Part shown: positions 26,117 through 35,076 of the stretch, piece by piece
How positions within the stretch are numbered: the first letter of the stretch is position 1
Layout of the letters: every line of letters begins with the position of its first letter
Assembly (NCBI GenBank): GCA_020160755.1
Contig: JAIUPN010000012.1
Span: 62,001-126,000 of the forward strand
Direction: 5' to 3'
Length of the DNA stretch: 64,000 nucleotides
DNA from: Pseudomonadota bacterium
GTDB taxonomy: Bacteria; Pseudomonadota; Alphaproteobacteria; Sphingomonadales; Sphingomonadaceae
Translations under genes and position numbers: made by a program
The notes under the pieces: model-generated
What the model was told of the DNA's origin: nothing
The model's database searches: none
Seen by the model: the letters and a program-made list of their open reading frames with translations, nothing else

Positions 26117-27309
26117 CGTTGTTGCCCGACGCCGAATGGCGAGACCGGCCGGGATTGCGCCGGATCGTCGCCGCGCTCACCGCCGACGGCGGCGCGGTCA
26201 AGGCCGTCGGCGGCGCGGTGCGCGACACGCTGCTCGGTCTGCCCGTGGCCGACATTGATCTTGCGACCCCGCTGCTTCCGCAAGAGGTGACGCGGCGGCT
26301 GGAGGCCGCCGATATCAAGGTGATCCCGACGGGTATCGCGCACGGCACCGTCACCGCGATCGCCAGCGGCGACCATCACGAGATTACGACGCTGCGCCGC
26401 GACGTCGAGACCGACGGGCGCCGCGCGACGATCGCCTTCGCGGACGACTGGCGCGACGATGCGGCGCGGCGCGACTTCACGATCAACGCGCTTTATGCCG
26501 ACCCCGATACGGGCGCGGTCGATGACTGGTTCGGCGGTCTTGCCGATCTGGAGGCGGGGCGGGTGGCTTTCATTGGTGACGCCGCGATGCGGATTGCCGA
26601 GGATCACCTGCGCATCCTGCGCTTCTATCGGTTCGCGGCGCGTTTCGGACACGGCGCGCTCGATCCCGCCAGCCATGCCGCGGTGGTGGCCGCGCGCCAG
26701 TCGCTCAAGAGCCTGTCGCGCGAACGGATTGCCGACGAGTTGCTCAAGATCCTCGCGCTCCCCGATCCGCGCGCGATCGTAAGGCAAATGGCGGTGGACG
26801 GCATATTCGAGATGCTGTTACCCGAACTGGACGATGGCTTTGCCGCCACGCTCGACCAGCTGCTGGCGAATGAAGAGGCCGCGCGGGTGACCATCGCTCC
26901 GCTGCGCCGGCTGTCGGCGCTGCTTCCTGTCGATGCGGTGATTGCCGAACAGGTTGCGAGCCGACTCCGCCTGTCGACGCGGCAGCGCAAACATCTGGCA
27001 GCGCTTGGCGGGAGCCGCTCCGACATCACCCGCCCGGTTCGGCAACTCGCGCACGCTATTGGCATCGAAGCGGCGCGCGATGTCCATCTGCTCGGGGGCG
27101 ATCCGGACGCGGTGCAAGCGCTGTCGGGATGGGATGTCCCCCAACTGCCGCTGAAGGGCGGCGATATCGTCGCGCGCGGGATTGCCGCGGGGCCGGACGT
27201 CGCCCGCATCCTGAAGGCGGTCGAGGCCGAATGGGTGGCGGAGGATTTTCCGGATGCTACGCGCGTCGCGCAGCTCGTCGATCAGAAGATCGGCCGCGCG
27301 AGCGACTGA
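26113..27309 (+). CDS. cca: CCA tRNA nucleotidyltransferase
   Basis: 398 aa class II nucleotidyltransferase that adds or repairs the 3'-CCA end of tRNA. GGAVRDTLLG and the DIDLAT metal-binding pair are in the head domain, followed by RRDFTINALY and the DHLRILRFYRF neck. The start is a GTG (26113-26115) overlapping the NUDIX stop by 4 nt. The 3' end overlaps the convergent GGDEF-EAL gene by 28 bp. An HD domain is not evident. Confidence 0.93.
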   Translation: MTLLPDAEWRDRPGLRRIVAALTADGGAVKAVGGAVRDTLLGLPVADIDLATPLLPQEVTRRLEAADIKVIPTGIAHGTVTAIASGDHHEITTLRRDVETDGRRATIAFADDWRDDAARRDFTINALYADPDTGAVDDWFGGLADLEAGRVAFIGDAAMRIAEDHLRILRFYRFAARFGHGALDPASHAAVVAARQSLKSLSRERIADELLKILALPDPRAIVRQMAVDGIFEMLLPELDDGFAATLDQLLANEEAARVTIAPLRRLSALLPVDAVIAEQVASRLRLSTRQRKHLAALGGSRSDITRPVRQLAHAIGIEAARDVHLLGGDPDAVQALSGWDVPQLPLKGGDIVARGIAAGPDVARILKAVEAEWVAEDFPDATRVAQLVDQKIGRASD

Positions 27310-28994
27310 CGCCAGTAATCGAGCGCGGCGACACTATCCATCGGCCGCGCGAAGAGGAAACCCTGCCCGAAATCGCAGCCGAGCGCCGACAGCAGCCGCG
27401 CCTGATCGGCGGTTTCGACCCCCTCGGCGGTGGTGCGCATCCCCAGCACTTCGGCGAGGCTCTGGATCGTGCGGACGATCGCCACCTTGTCGCGATCATC
27501 GACCATATGTTCGACAAAGCTGCGGTCGATCTTGAGCACGTCGATCGGAAGCCGCTGGAGATAGGCAAGGTTCGAATAGCCGGTGCCGAAATCGTCCATC
27601 GCGACGCGCGCATCGAGTGCCTTCAGCTCGCTCAGCACCGACAGCGCAAGGTCGGGATCGCCGATGATCGCGCTTTCGGTGAGTTCGATCATCAGCCGCT
27701 CGCCGCCGATCTTGTGCGTTTCGAGGGCCTGACGGACCACTGCCGCGACATCGTCGCGCACCAGCTGGATTGCCGAGACGTTGACCGAGAAATAGGCGTC
27801 GACGATCGCGTCGCCGTTCTGCCGGTCCCACTCGGCGAGTGCCGCCGCGGCCTTGCCGATCGCCCATTGGCCGAGCGGAACGATCAGCCCCGAATCCTCC
27901 GCAATCGGAATGAATTCGGTCGGGGACACCGAATGGCCGCTGCTGTTATCCCAGCGTGCGAGTGCCTCGAACCCGGCGACGCGGCCGCTCGCGAGTTCAA
28001 TCAGCGGCTGGAAGGCGAGGTGGAGCCTGTCTTCCTCGATCGCATTGCGCAGTTCGGTTTCGAGCCCGAACCGGTTGTCCGACAGCATCGCGGCTTCGGG
28101 TTCGTAGATTTCGATGCGGTCGGTTTGTTTCGCGCGTTTGAGCGCGATTTGGGCGTGACGGATCTGATCGGCGACATCGGTGTCAGCTGCCGGCTGGATC
28201 GCGCAGCCCAAAGCGCAGTCGACGCTGACCTTGAGTTCGCCGATCCGGAACGGATGATCGAAACAGCCGCGGATGCGCCGCGCCATCTCGCGCACGTCGG
28301 CGCGCCCGCCCGCGACGCGCGACGAAATGGCGAATTCGTCGCCGCCCGTACGCGCAAGCATGTCGCCACTGCGCAGGCTCGATTTCAGTCGCCGTGCGAC
28401 GGTGATGATGAGTTCGTCGCCCGCCATCGGGCCGATATGTTCGTTGATGCGCGAAAAACGCGCGAGGTCGAGCAGCAGGATCGCATGGTCGGCGCCGGGA
28501 CCCTCGATGCGGGCGCGCTGTTCGACGAGTTCTTCGAACCCGGCGCGATTGGGAAGCCCGGTCAGGCTGTCGGACACGAGTTCGCGGCGCAGATTGCGCT
28601 CGGTCATCATTTCCTGCGTCCGGTCGATCAGCGTCAGCAGGAACAGCCCGTCATCGCCCGATTCAGTGGGTAGCGGCCCGATCGATCCGCGCAGATCGCG
28701 CGCTGCGGGGCCGTCGCCGAGCTGGCAGGAAAATTCCTGCGATTCTTCCGGATATTGTGATGCCCGTTCGATCGCGCGCAGCAGTTCGATAGGCGCATCG
28801 GCGCCGACCGGCGACAGGCTCAGCCGGTCGAAGGCCGCGTTGCTCGCGTGGAGCCGAAAGTTGCCGCGCGCCATCGGTCGGATGAGCGCGGCCGGAACCG
28901 GAAGCGCGTCGATCCAGCCGACAAACAACAAGGGCCGGTCTTCGCCGGTTCTATCGATAGGCATAACAGCGGGTTTTGTGCGACCTTTCCCCAT
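27282..28994 (-). CDS. GGDEF-EAL cyclic-di-GMP signalling protein
   Basis: 570 aa. Residues about 20-135 look like a PAS-type sensor, about 145-300 are GGDEF and about 315-555 are EAL. The cyclase motif GGDEF is intact and an RSGD sequence lies five residues before it, matching the inhibitory I-site. The phosphodiesterase half has FEALARW, DDFGTGYSNL, KIDRSF and AEGVET, so it also looks active. The protein is soluble, with no membrane helix. It may make or break c-di-GMP depending on the PAS signal. Confidence 0.92.
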   Translation of the reverse strand: MGKGRTKPAVMPIDRTGEDRPLLFVGWIDALPVPAALIRPMARGNFRLHASNAAFDRLSLSPVGADAPIELLRAIERASQYPEESQEFSCQLGDGPAARDLRGSIGPLPTESGDDGLFLLTLIDRTQEMMTERNLRRELVSDSLTGLPNRAGFEELVEQRARIEGPGADHAILLLDLARFSRINEHIGPMAGDELIITVARRLKSSLRSGDMLARTGGDEFAISSRVAGGRADVREMARRIRGCFDHPFRIGELKVSVDCALGCAIQPAADTDVADQIRHAQIALKRAKQTDRIEIYEPEAAMLSDNRFGLETELRNAIEEDRLHLAFQPLIELASGRVAGFEALARWDNSSGHSVSPTEFIPIAEDSGLIVPLGQWAIGKAAAALAEWDRQNGDAIVDAYFSVNVSAIQLVRDDVAAVVRQALETHKIGGERLMIELTESAIIGDPDLALSVLSELKALDARVAMDDFGTGYSNLAYLQRLPIDVLKIDRSFVEHMVDDRDKVAIVRTIQSLAEVLGMRTTAEGVETADQARLLSALGCDFGQGFLFARPMDSVAALDYWRQSLARPIF

Positions 28995-29053
28995 TGCCCC
29001 ATGCCTAGGTTACGGGAAGTAAAAAAGGGATTTACGGCTACATGGAATTACGA

Positions 29054-31357
29054 TCAGCCGAAGCGATTGTTCCTTGGAAAACCGGTCGGAGGCATCCGGC
29101 CGGCGGCGCCGCGCGCGACGCGCCAGGGTGCGAGGTCGGTTTCGGTCCTCGTGCGGCCGGTGTCGCCGCCCATCGCCCAGCTCAATCCGTCGGCAAAGGC
29201 GAAGCTGACCGCGTCCGAAAGGCCGCCGTCGCGATAGCGTTGCAGCATAACGCCCTGGCCGCGCGCCATGACCGGCACTTCGGCGATCGGGAAGACGACG
29301 AGCTTGCGGTTCTCGCCGACCACCGCGACGCTGTCGTCGCTCGCCGCGATCGGACGGACGACGGCGAGCGCCGCCTTCGGTTTCAGGTTGACGACGTTGC
29401 GGCCCTTGCGGGTTTCGGCAACGACCTCACTCATCTGCGCGACGAAACCATGCCCGCTCGACGAAGCGAGCAGCAGCCGGCCTTCGGCGCTCGCCGGGAT
29501 CATCGCGACGATCCGCGCTTCGGGGTCGATATCGACCATCAGGCGCAGCGGCTCGCCGAACCCGCGCCCGCCGGGCAGTTTGTCAGCGCCGATGGTGAAG
29601 AAGCGTCCGTCGCTCGCTGCGATCAGCAACTTGTCGGTCGTCTGTGCGTGTGCGGCGAACAGCAGTTCGTCGCCTTCCTTGAACTTGAACTCGCCCCACT
29701 GGTCGGCGGCGACGTGACCGCGCTGGGCGCGGATCCAGCCGCGTTTTGAGAGGATGACCGTCACCGGCTCCTTCTCGATCATCGCGTCGAGCGGAATCTC
29801 GCGTGTCGGCGCGGCTTCGGCGATCGTCGTGCGGCGCGCGCCGAGCAATGTTTCGAGGCCATAGACGGCGCGCAATTTTTCGAGGTCCTTGCGCAGCCGC
29901 GTCTTCTGCCGCGCCGGGCTTTCGATCAGCTTGGCGAGCTCCTCGCGCTCGGCGGTGAGGTCGGCCTGCTCGCGCTTCAGTTCCATTTCCTCAAGCTTGC
30001 GCAAGGATCGCAGGCGCATGTTGAGGATCGCCTCGGCCTGCCGGTCGGTCAGGATGAATTCCGCAATCATCACCGGCTTCGGCTCGTCCTCGGTGCGGAT
30101 GATCTCGATGATCCGGTCGAGGTTGAGGAAGGCGATGATGTAGCCCGCGACGAGTTCGAGCCGGTCGTCGATCTTGGCGATGCGATGCTGCGCGCGGCGG
30201 ACAAGGACGACGATCTGGTGCGTGAGCCATTCGGAGAGCAGCTGGTGCAGCCCCATCACCTTTGGCGTGCGCGTCGCGTCGAGCACGTTGAGGTTGAGCG
30301 CGAAGCGGTTTTCAAGGTCGGTCAGCCGGAACAGGCTTTCCTTCAGCACATCGGGGTCGACGTTGCGGCTCTTGGGTTCGAGGACGATGCGCAGATCCTC
30401 GGCGCTTTCATCGCGGACATCCTCGAGGATCGGCAATTTCTTGTCGGCGATGAGCTGGGCGATCTGTTCGATCAATTTGCCTTTGGCGACCCCATAAGGA
30501 ATTTCGCTGATGACGAGCTGCCAGGTGCCGCCCGAGAGCTTTTCGATGCCGCTCTCTTCCCAGCGGCCGTCGGCATCCTTGCCGGTCGAGAAGCGTGCAC
30601 GGACGCGGAAACCGCCGCGGCCGGTCTCATAGGCGTGGGCGATCGTTTCGGGGCTGTCGACGACGATGCCGCCGGTCGGAAAATCGGGACCCTTCACATG
30701 TTCGAGCAGTTCGGACAGCTCGGCGCGGGGATTCTCGATCAGCACCAGCGCGGCGTCGATCACCTCGGCGGCGTTGTGCGGCGGGATGTTCGTCGCCATG
30801 CCGACCGCGATCCCGCTCGCGCCATTGGCGAGCAGGTTCGGGAACAGCCCCGGCATGATCTCGGGCTCTTCGTCTTCGCCATTATAGGTCGGTTTGAAAT
30901 CGACCGTACCCTCGTCGAGACCCTGCATCAGGTCGATCGCGACGCGCGTCAGCCGTGCCTCGGTATAGCGGTACGCCGCGGCATTATCGCCGTCGATATT
31001 GCCGAAATTGCCCTGTCCGTCGACGAGCGGGTAGCGCAGCGAGAAATCCTGCGCGAGACGGACCATCGCGTCGTAAACTGCGGTGTCGCCGTGCGGGTGG
31101 AACTTGCCGATGACGTCGCCGACGACGCGTGCCGATTTCTTGTAACCCTGCGACGGGTCGAGTCGCATCGCGCGCATCGCCCAAAGGAGGCGGCGGTGGA
31201 CGGGCTTCAGTCCGTCGCGCAGATCGGGCAGCGAGCGCGCGGTGATCGTCGACAGCGCATAGACGAGATAGCGTTCGGACAGCGCGCTGTCGAACGGGGT
31301 ATCGATCATGCCGGGGACGGGTTCAGAAGGAGGAAGGTCGTCGGTGGTACTGGCCAT
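29054..31357 (-). CDS. parC: DNA topoisomerase IV subunit A
   Basis: 767 aa. Breaks and reseals DNA with the catalytic Tyr in AYRYTEARLT. Length, the alphaproteobacterial-type N terminus (FDSALSERYLVYALSTIT) and the absence of a GyrA box argue for ParC, not GyrA. The quinolone-determining loop reads HPHGDTAVYDAMV: Thr stands at the Ser80 place of E. coli ParC and Asp at the Glu84 place. The ATG at 31357 is chosen over an upstream in-frame alternative start (31390). It is divergent from the acyltransferase gene. Confidence 0.95.
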   Translation of the reverse strand: MASTTDDLPPSEPVPGMIDTPFDSALSERYLVYALSTITARSLPDLRDGLKPVHRRLLWAMRAMRLDPSQGYKKSARVVGDVIGKFHPHGDTAVYDAMVRLAQDFSLRYPLVDGQGNFGNIDGDNAAAYRYTEARLTRVAIDLMQGLDEGTVDFKPTYNGEDEEPEIMPGLFPNLLANGASGIAVGMATNIPPHNAAEVIDAALVLIENPRAELSELLEHVKGPDFPTGGIVVDSPETIAHAYETGRGGFRVRARFSTGKDADGRWEESGIEKLSGGTWQLVISEIPYGVAKGKLIEQIAQLIADKKLPILEDVRDESAEDLRIVLEPKSRNVDPDVLKESLFRLTDLENRFALNLNVLDATRTPKVMGLHQLLSEWLTHQIVVLVRRAQHRIAKIDDRLELVAGYIIAFLNLDRIIEIIRTEDEPKPVMIAEFILTDRQAEAILNMRLRSLRKLEEMELKREQADLTAEREELAKLIESPARQKTRLRKDLEKLRAVYGLETLLGARRTTIAEAAPTREIPLDAMIEKEPVTVILSKRGWIRAQRGHVAADQWGEFKFKEGDELLFAAHAQTTDKLLIAASDGRFFTIGADKLPGGRGFGEPLRLMVDIDPEARIVAMIPASAEGRLLLASSSGHGFVAQMSEVVAETRKGRNVVNLKPKAALAVVRPIAASDDSVAVVGENRKLVVFPIAEVPVMARGQGVMLQRYRDGGLSDAVSFAFADGLSWAMGGDTGRTRTETDLAPWRVARGAAGRMPPTGFPRNNRFG

Positions 31358-31456
31358 TGCCCAGAGCCGATAGCAAGGCTGGCGCGCCAAGGCAAAGGCT
31401 TGCGTTGACGCTGCACGACACTAGCTTGGGGTTTCGATTTGGGGAGGGACGGTATC

Positions 31457-32797
31457 TTGAGCGAAACCACTGGCGTTGTTCGCAAAAATATCTGGTCGCG
31501 GGCGAAAGAGGTCGCCGGGCAAGCGCCGCCTGAACGCAACCGCTACGTCGATTTCCTCCGCGCGCTGTCGATCCTTGCGGTCGTCGTCGGCCATTGGCTT
31601 GTCGCCGCGCCCTATATGAAGGACGGCGCGGTCGAGGGCGGGCATCTGCTCGGCATATTGCCCTGGACGCAGTGGCTGACCTGGGGGTTCCAGGTGATGC
31701 CGCTGTTTTTCCTCGTCGGCGGCTTTTCGAACGGCATGTCGTGGGCGGCGACGCTACGAAAGGGTGCCAGTTACGAAAGCTGGTATAGCGGCCGGCTGCA
31801 ACGGCTGATCAACCCGGTGCTGCCCCTGTTCCTGATCTGGACGCTCGTCGCGATGTTCGGGACATTGGCGGGGGTCGAGCGCGGTGTCGTTGCGATGGCG
31901 GCGCAACTCGCGTTGATCCCGGTATGGTTCCTGTCGGTCTATCTGATGGTCGCGGCGGTCGTGCCGTTGACCTGGCGCGCGTGGAAGCGCTGGGGTTTTG
32001 GCTCCTTCTGGGCGCTCGTCGCGGGCGCGGTGGCGATCGACGTCGCTGCGCTGCGCTTCGACGTGCCTTATGTGAACTTCCTCAACTTCGCCTTCGTCTG
32101 GCTCGCGATCCACCAGCTCGGCTTCGCGTGGAGCGAGGGACGGCTGACGCCCGGCAGGGCGCTGCTCTGGGGCATCGGCGGGTCGATCGCGCTGGCGTTG
32201 CTCGTCGGGCTCGGCCCCTATCCGGTTGCGATGATCGGTGTGCCGGGATCGGATCTCAGTAATTCGATGCCGCCGACGCTTGCCTTGCTCGCGCTCGGCA
32301 TCGCGCAGGCGGGTTTCGCACTCGCACTCGAACCCGCGGGGCGGCGAATGCTGGGCAATATCCGCATCTGGACGAGCGTCGTGCTCGTCAACGGGATGAT
32401 CATGACGATCTACCTCTGGCACCTCACCGCCTTCGTGCTCGTCATGGTCGCTGCGTGGCTGCTCGGCGGGGTCGGGCTCGACGTCGCGCCGGGCAGCGTG
32501 GCCTGGTGGCTGGCGCGGTCGGTCTGGTTCGCGCTTTATATCGCGGCGCTCTTTCCGCTGATCATGGCTTTCGCGCGCTACGAGCGCGCGAGCAAGAATA
32601 GCGGCGAGGTGCCCCACTGGCGGCTGATCGTCGGGCTGCTGCTGATCTGCACGGGGCTCGGCGCCACAGCGGCGATCAGCATCGCAAGCCCGCTGGGCGT
32701 GACCGGGGTGCGGCTCTGGCTCGTCGCGCTGCCGTTCGTGGGCGCGGCGGTGGCGCAATTCGGGCCGGCACACCGGCTTGCGCGGTCGCGATCATGA
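31457..32797 (+). CDS. Membrane acyltransferase (Acyltransferase 3 family)
   Basis: 446 aa with about ten hydrophobic helices. The N-terminal helix reads RYVDFLRALSILAVVVGHW, with the catalytic His typical of the OafA/fucose-4-O-acetylase group that O-acetylates surface polysaccharides or lipids. The start is probably the TTG at 31457, with GGGAGG 8 nt upstream; another TTG at 31439 lacks this. Target unknown. Confidence 0.85.
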   Translation: MSETTGVVRKNIWSRAKEVAGQAPPERNRYVDFLRALSILAVVVGHWLVAAPYMKDGAVEGGHLLGILPWTQWLTWGFQVMPLFFLVGGFSNGMSWAATLRKGASYESWYSGRLQRLINPVLPLFLIWTLVAMFGTLAGVERGVVAMAAQLALIPVWFLSVYLMVAAVVPLTWRAWKRWGFGSFWALVAGAVAIDVAALRFDVPYVNFLNFAFVWLAIHQLGFAWSEGRLTPGRALLWGIGGSIALALLVGLGPYPVAMIGVPGSDLSNSMPPTLALLALGIAQAGFALALEPAGRRMLGNIRIWTSVVLVNGMIMTIYLWHLTAFVLVMVAAWLLGGVGLDVAPGSVAWWLARSVWFALYIAALFPLIMAFARYERASKNSGEVPHWRLIVGLLLICTGLGATAAISIASPLGVTGVRLWLVALPFVGAAVAQFGPAHRLARSRS

Positions 32798-32851
32798 CCG
32801 TTCTTTTGAATTGTAGGGCGACCTCTTTTCCGGGCGGCCAAGGGGGACAGG

Positions 32852-33589
32852 ATGTGGAATCAGTTTAGAGCGCTCGCAGCGCGTATCGGTTTAACGGCGG
32901 AGGACGTCGCGGCGGTCGAGGGCAAGGGGGAGCCTGCCTTCGTCGAGGATCCGCGTAATTCTGAAGTCCAATACAAGGTGGGTCCGGACCCCGATTGGAC
33001 GCAGCGCATCGGCGAGGCATGGAATCAAACGCTCGCGAACAGCCGCCGCGAAACCGCCGGAGCCCTTCTGGTTGATGGAGGCGAGCTCGAGATCACCAAC
33101 GCCGATGCGTTCGGGCAGGGCGTCACGGCTTCTGTCGTTGCCGGCCAATATGAGGCCACATTCACCGTCGCACATCTCGGGGCGGAAGAGACGCATGACT
33201 ATGAAGAATATGTTTCGCACGCATTTGTCGTACTGCAAGGCAATGGGGGCGTAACCACCATCGAGCCGCTGACCGACGCGCATGGCGTCGAGCTGGGAGT
33301 AGTGGCCAGCGAGATCGCGTTCGCAAAGCCCGGGGTTCTTCAGCAGATCGCAGGGGACCACGCCGGCCGCTGGACCTTGCGGAAGAGCGATCTCTTCTTC
33401 CCCAAAATTTCCGGAGCAGTCGCCGTCGATCGAAAGTCCGTGCGGGTTGCGGACGAGGGGGCGGGGACCGCAATTCTTGTCCGCGCGGGTCAGGGGAGAG
33501 AAGACTATCCGTTGTTCAGGCTGGCCGATGCGGATGGAAACACCGTCGGCGTCCTGCTCGACTTTTTCGTGGACAACCGATCTTGGTAG
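32852..33589 (+). CDS. Orphan cytoplasmic protein, weakly DUF4241-like
   Basis: 245 aa, acidic, without signal peptide or membrane helix. Residues about 65-130 look beta-rich (a 'VDGGELEITNADAF' then 'GQYEATFTVAHL'), and the C terminus (GREDYPLFRLADADGN, then LLDFFVDN) resembles the end of DUF4241 proteins. That link is a weak pattern match from memory. An AGGGGGACAGG purine-rich site precedes the ATG. Its base composition is slightly lower in GC than its neighbours. I cannot assign a function. Confidence 0.65.
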   Translation: MWNQFRALAARIGLTAEDVAAVEGKGEPAFVEDPRNSEVQYKVGPDPDWTQRIGEAWNQTLANSRRETAGALLVDGGELEITNADAFGQGVTASVVAGQYEATFTVAHLGAEETHDYEEYVSHAFVVLQGNGGVTTIEPLTDAHGVELGVVASEIAFAKPGVLQQIAGDHAGRWTLRKSDLFFPKISGAVAVDRKSVRVADEGAGTAILVRAGQGREDYPLFRLADADGNTVGVLLDFFVDNRSW

Positions 33590-33643
33590 CGTGCCGAAGG
33601 GCGGCAGTATGGGACTCAAACCACGCCCGATAGAAATCATGAA

Positions 33644-33671
33644 TTGCAAATGACTCGCAATAACATATAAG
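33644..33671 (+). promoter_or_regulatory. Fur-like box inside a promoter upstream of the fpr operon
   Basis: TTGCAA (33644-33649) as -35 and TATAAG (33666-33671) as -10 with a 16-bp spacer. Within it, ATTGC-AAATGACTC-GCAAT (33643-33661) is an inverted repeat with perfect 5-bp arms that resembles the 7-1-7 Fur sites found in alpha- and gammaproteobacteria (TGCAAAT-G-ACTCGCA, 5 of 7 positions symmetric). The patch is far richer in AT than its surroundings. A repressor bound here would block RNA polymerase. Confidence 0.5.
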
Positions 33672-33712
33672 CCCGCCGGCGTCGCATCGTGCGCGCGCTG
33701 GAAAGGGAATCG

Positions 33713-34171
33713 ATGTACGCCTTTGTCGACCGGCCGGTGGAAAGCCTCTGCAACGGCGGTCGTTTTCTGCTCTGGGCGATGCGCGCGTGGGTGCTCGCCG
33801 CCGGGCGCGGGCAATGTCCGCCGCAGATGCTCTACCGGGGTTTCACCGCCGTCGAGGCGCGGGGTGCGCTGCCCGACTTCCATATCGCGATGGCGCTGCT
33901 CGGCGGCGACGCGGTCGAAACGCTGCTGCTCGCGCCGATGCCGTGCCTCCAGATTTCAGAGGATGAAGCAATTCTGCTTGGACTCTGGTGCGATTTTTCG
34001 CTTGGGAACGCCGCAAATGCCCGCGCGACGCTGGCCTTGCTGGCCGAGGGAGACAGCGTCGGTCCGATTGCCAAAGCGATGGGCGCCGCGATCGACAGAT
34101 TGGTCGCGGCGGGATTCGATATGCCGGCCCTCGCGGCCGGCGCCATGACACATCAGGAAAGTTCAAAGTGA
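33713..34171 (+). CDS. Small Cys-containing protein coupled to ferredoxin-NADP reductase
   Basis: 152 aa, mainly helical, no signal peptide. It has four Cys spread through the chain (contexts SLCNGG, GQCPP, MPCLQ, LWCDF), a pattern that could hold metal or form disulfides but matches no motif I know. GAAAGGG lies 6 nt before the ATG at 33713. Its stop overlaps the fpr ATG by 1 nt (TGATG), so the two are coupled and probably controlled by the Fur-like promoter upstream. Confidence 0.7.
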   Translation: MYAFVDRPVESLCNGGRFLLWAMRAWVLAAGRGQCPPQMLYRGFTAVEARGALPDFHIAMALLGGDAVETLLLAPMPCLQISEDEAILLGLWCDFSLGNAANARATLALLAEGDSVGPIAKAMGAAIDRLVAAGFDMPALAAGAMTHQESSK

Positions 34172-34986
34172 TGAGTGACCGTATTGCCGAAGCCGCCAAG
34201 CTTGCCCCCTCCGCCTCGCTGACTGTCGAGGAGGTGCGTTCGGTGCGCCACTGGAACGAGCATCTGTTCAGCTTCACGATCACGCGCCCGCCCAGCTTCC
34301 GTTTCCGCTCGGGCGAATTTGTCATGATCGGCCTGCCGGGCGAGGGGCGGCCGCTGCTGCGTGCCTATTCGATCGCGAGCCCCGCCTATGCCGACGAGCT
34401 CGAATTCCTGTCGATCAAGGTGCCCGACGGCCCGCTGACCTCGCGGCTCCAGCTGATCCAGCCGGGCGATCCGGTCTATCTGGGGCGCAAGCCGACGGGG
34501 ACGCTCGTCGCAGACGCGCTGACGCCCGGGCGGCGGTTGTTCATGCTCTCGACCGGCACCGGGCTTGCCCCCTTCCTCAGCCTTGCGCGCGATCCCGATA
34601 TTTACGAGCGGTTCAACCAGATCGTCATCGTGCACTGCGTGCGGCAGGTCAGCGACCTGGCGTTCCGCGACGAACTGGAAAGCCAGCTTGCGGGCGATCC
34701 GCTGGTGCAGGATCAGGCGTTGCTGCAGTTCCATTATCTGCCGACGGTCACGCGCGAACCCTTCCGTACGACGGGGCGCATCGACGCGCTGATTGAGGAT
34801 GGATCGCTCTTCGGTCACCCGCTTACCGGGCCGACGCAGTTCGATCCCGAAAGCGACCGCATCATGATGTGCGGCAGCATGGCGATGATCCGCGACCTGC
34901 AGGCGCGTTTCGAGGAGCTGGGCTTCAAGGAAGGTTCGAACGCGGCGCCCGGAGACTTCGTGATCGAGCGCGCTTTCGTGGGTTGA
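34171..34986 (+). CDS. fpr: Ferredoxin--NADP(+) reductase
   Basis: 271 aa FAD enzyme that moves electrons between NADPH and ferredoxin or flavodoxin. RAYSIASPA is the FAD-binding R-x-Y-S motif, TGTGLAPFLSLA the NADP pyrophosphate loop, and MMCGSMAM the late NADP motif. The C terminus reads VIERAFVG, the bacterial subclass I/II layout. It is coupled to the small protein upstream and faces the M20 peptidase gene, with a long inverted repeat between them. Confidence 0.93.
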   Translation: MSDRIAEAAKLAPSASLTVEEVRSVRHWNEHLFSFTITRPPSFRFRSGEFVMIGLPGEGRPLLRAYSIASPAYADELEFLSIKVPDGPLTSRLQLIQPGDPVYLGRKPTGTLVADALTPGRRLFMLSTGTGLAPFLSLARDPDIYERFNQIVIVHCVRQVSDLAFRDELESQLAGDPLVQDQALLQFHYLPTVTREPFRTTGRIDALIEDGSLFGHPLTGPTQFDPESDRIMMCGSMAMIRDLQARFEELGFKEGSNAAPGDFVIERAFVG

Positions 34987-34988
34987 GA

Positions 34989-35067
34989 CGGTACCGGCCC
35001 GCTCCCCACCCGGCCTCCCACAGCGTAAACTGGATTGGGAGGCCGGGTGGGGAGCGGGCCGGTGCCG
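34989..35067. terminator. Very long hairpin between convergent fpr and M20 peptidase
   Basis: Left arm 34993-35020 and right arm 35036-35063 are perfect 28-nt reverse complements, with a 15-nt loop (35021-35035). A G-T pair and three further Watson-Crick pairs (34989-34991 with 35065-35067) extend the stem to 32 bp. It fills nearly all the 90-bp gap, 2 nt after the fpr stop and 9 nt before the peptidase stop, so it can end transcription from both sides. It lacks a U tract. Confidence 0.75.
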
Positions 35068-35076
35068 AACCTCGCG

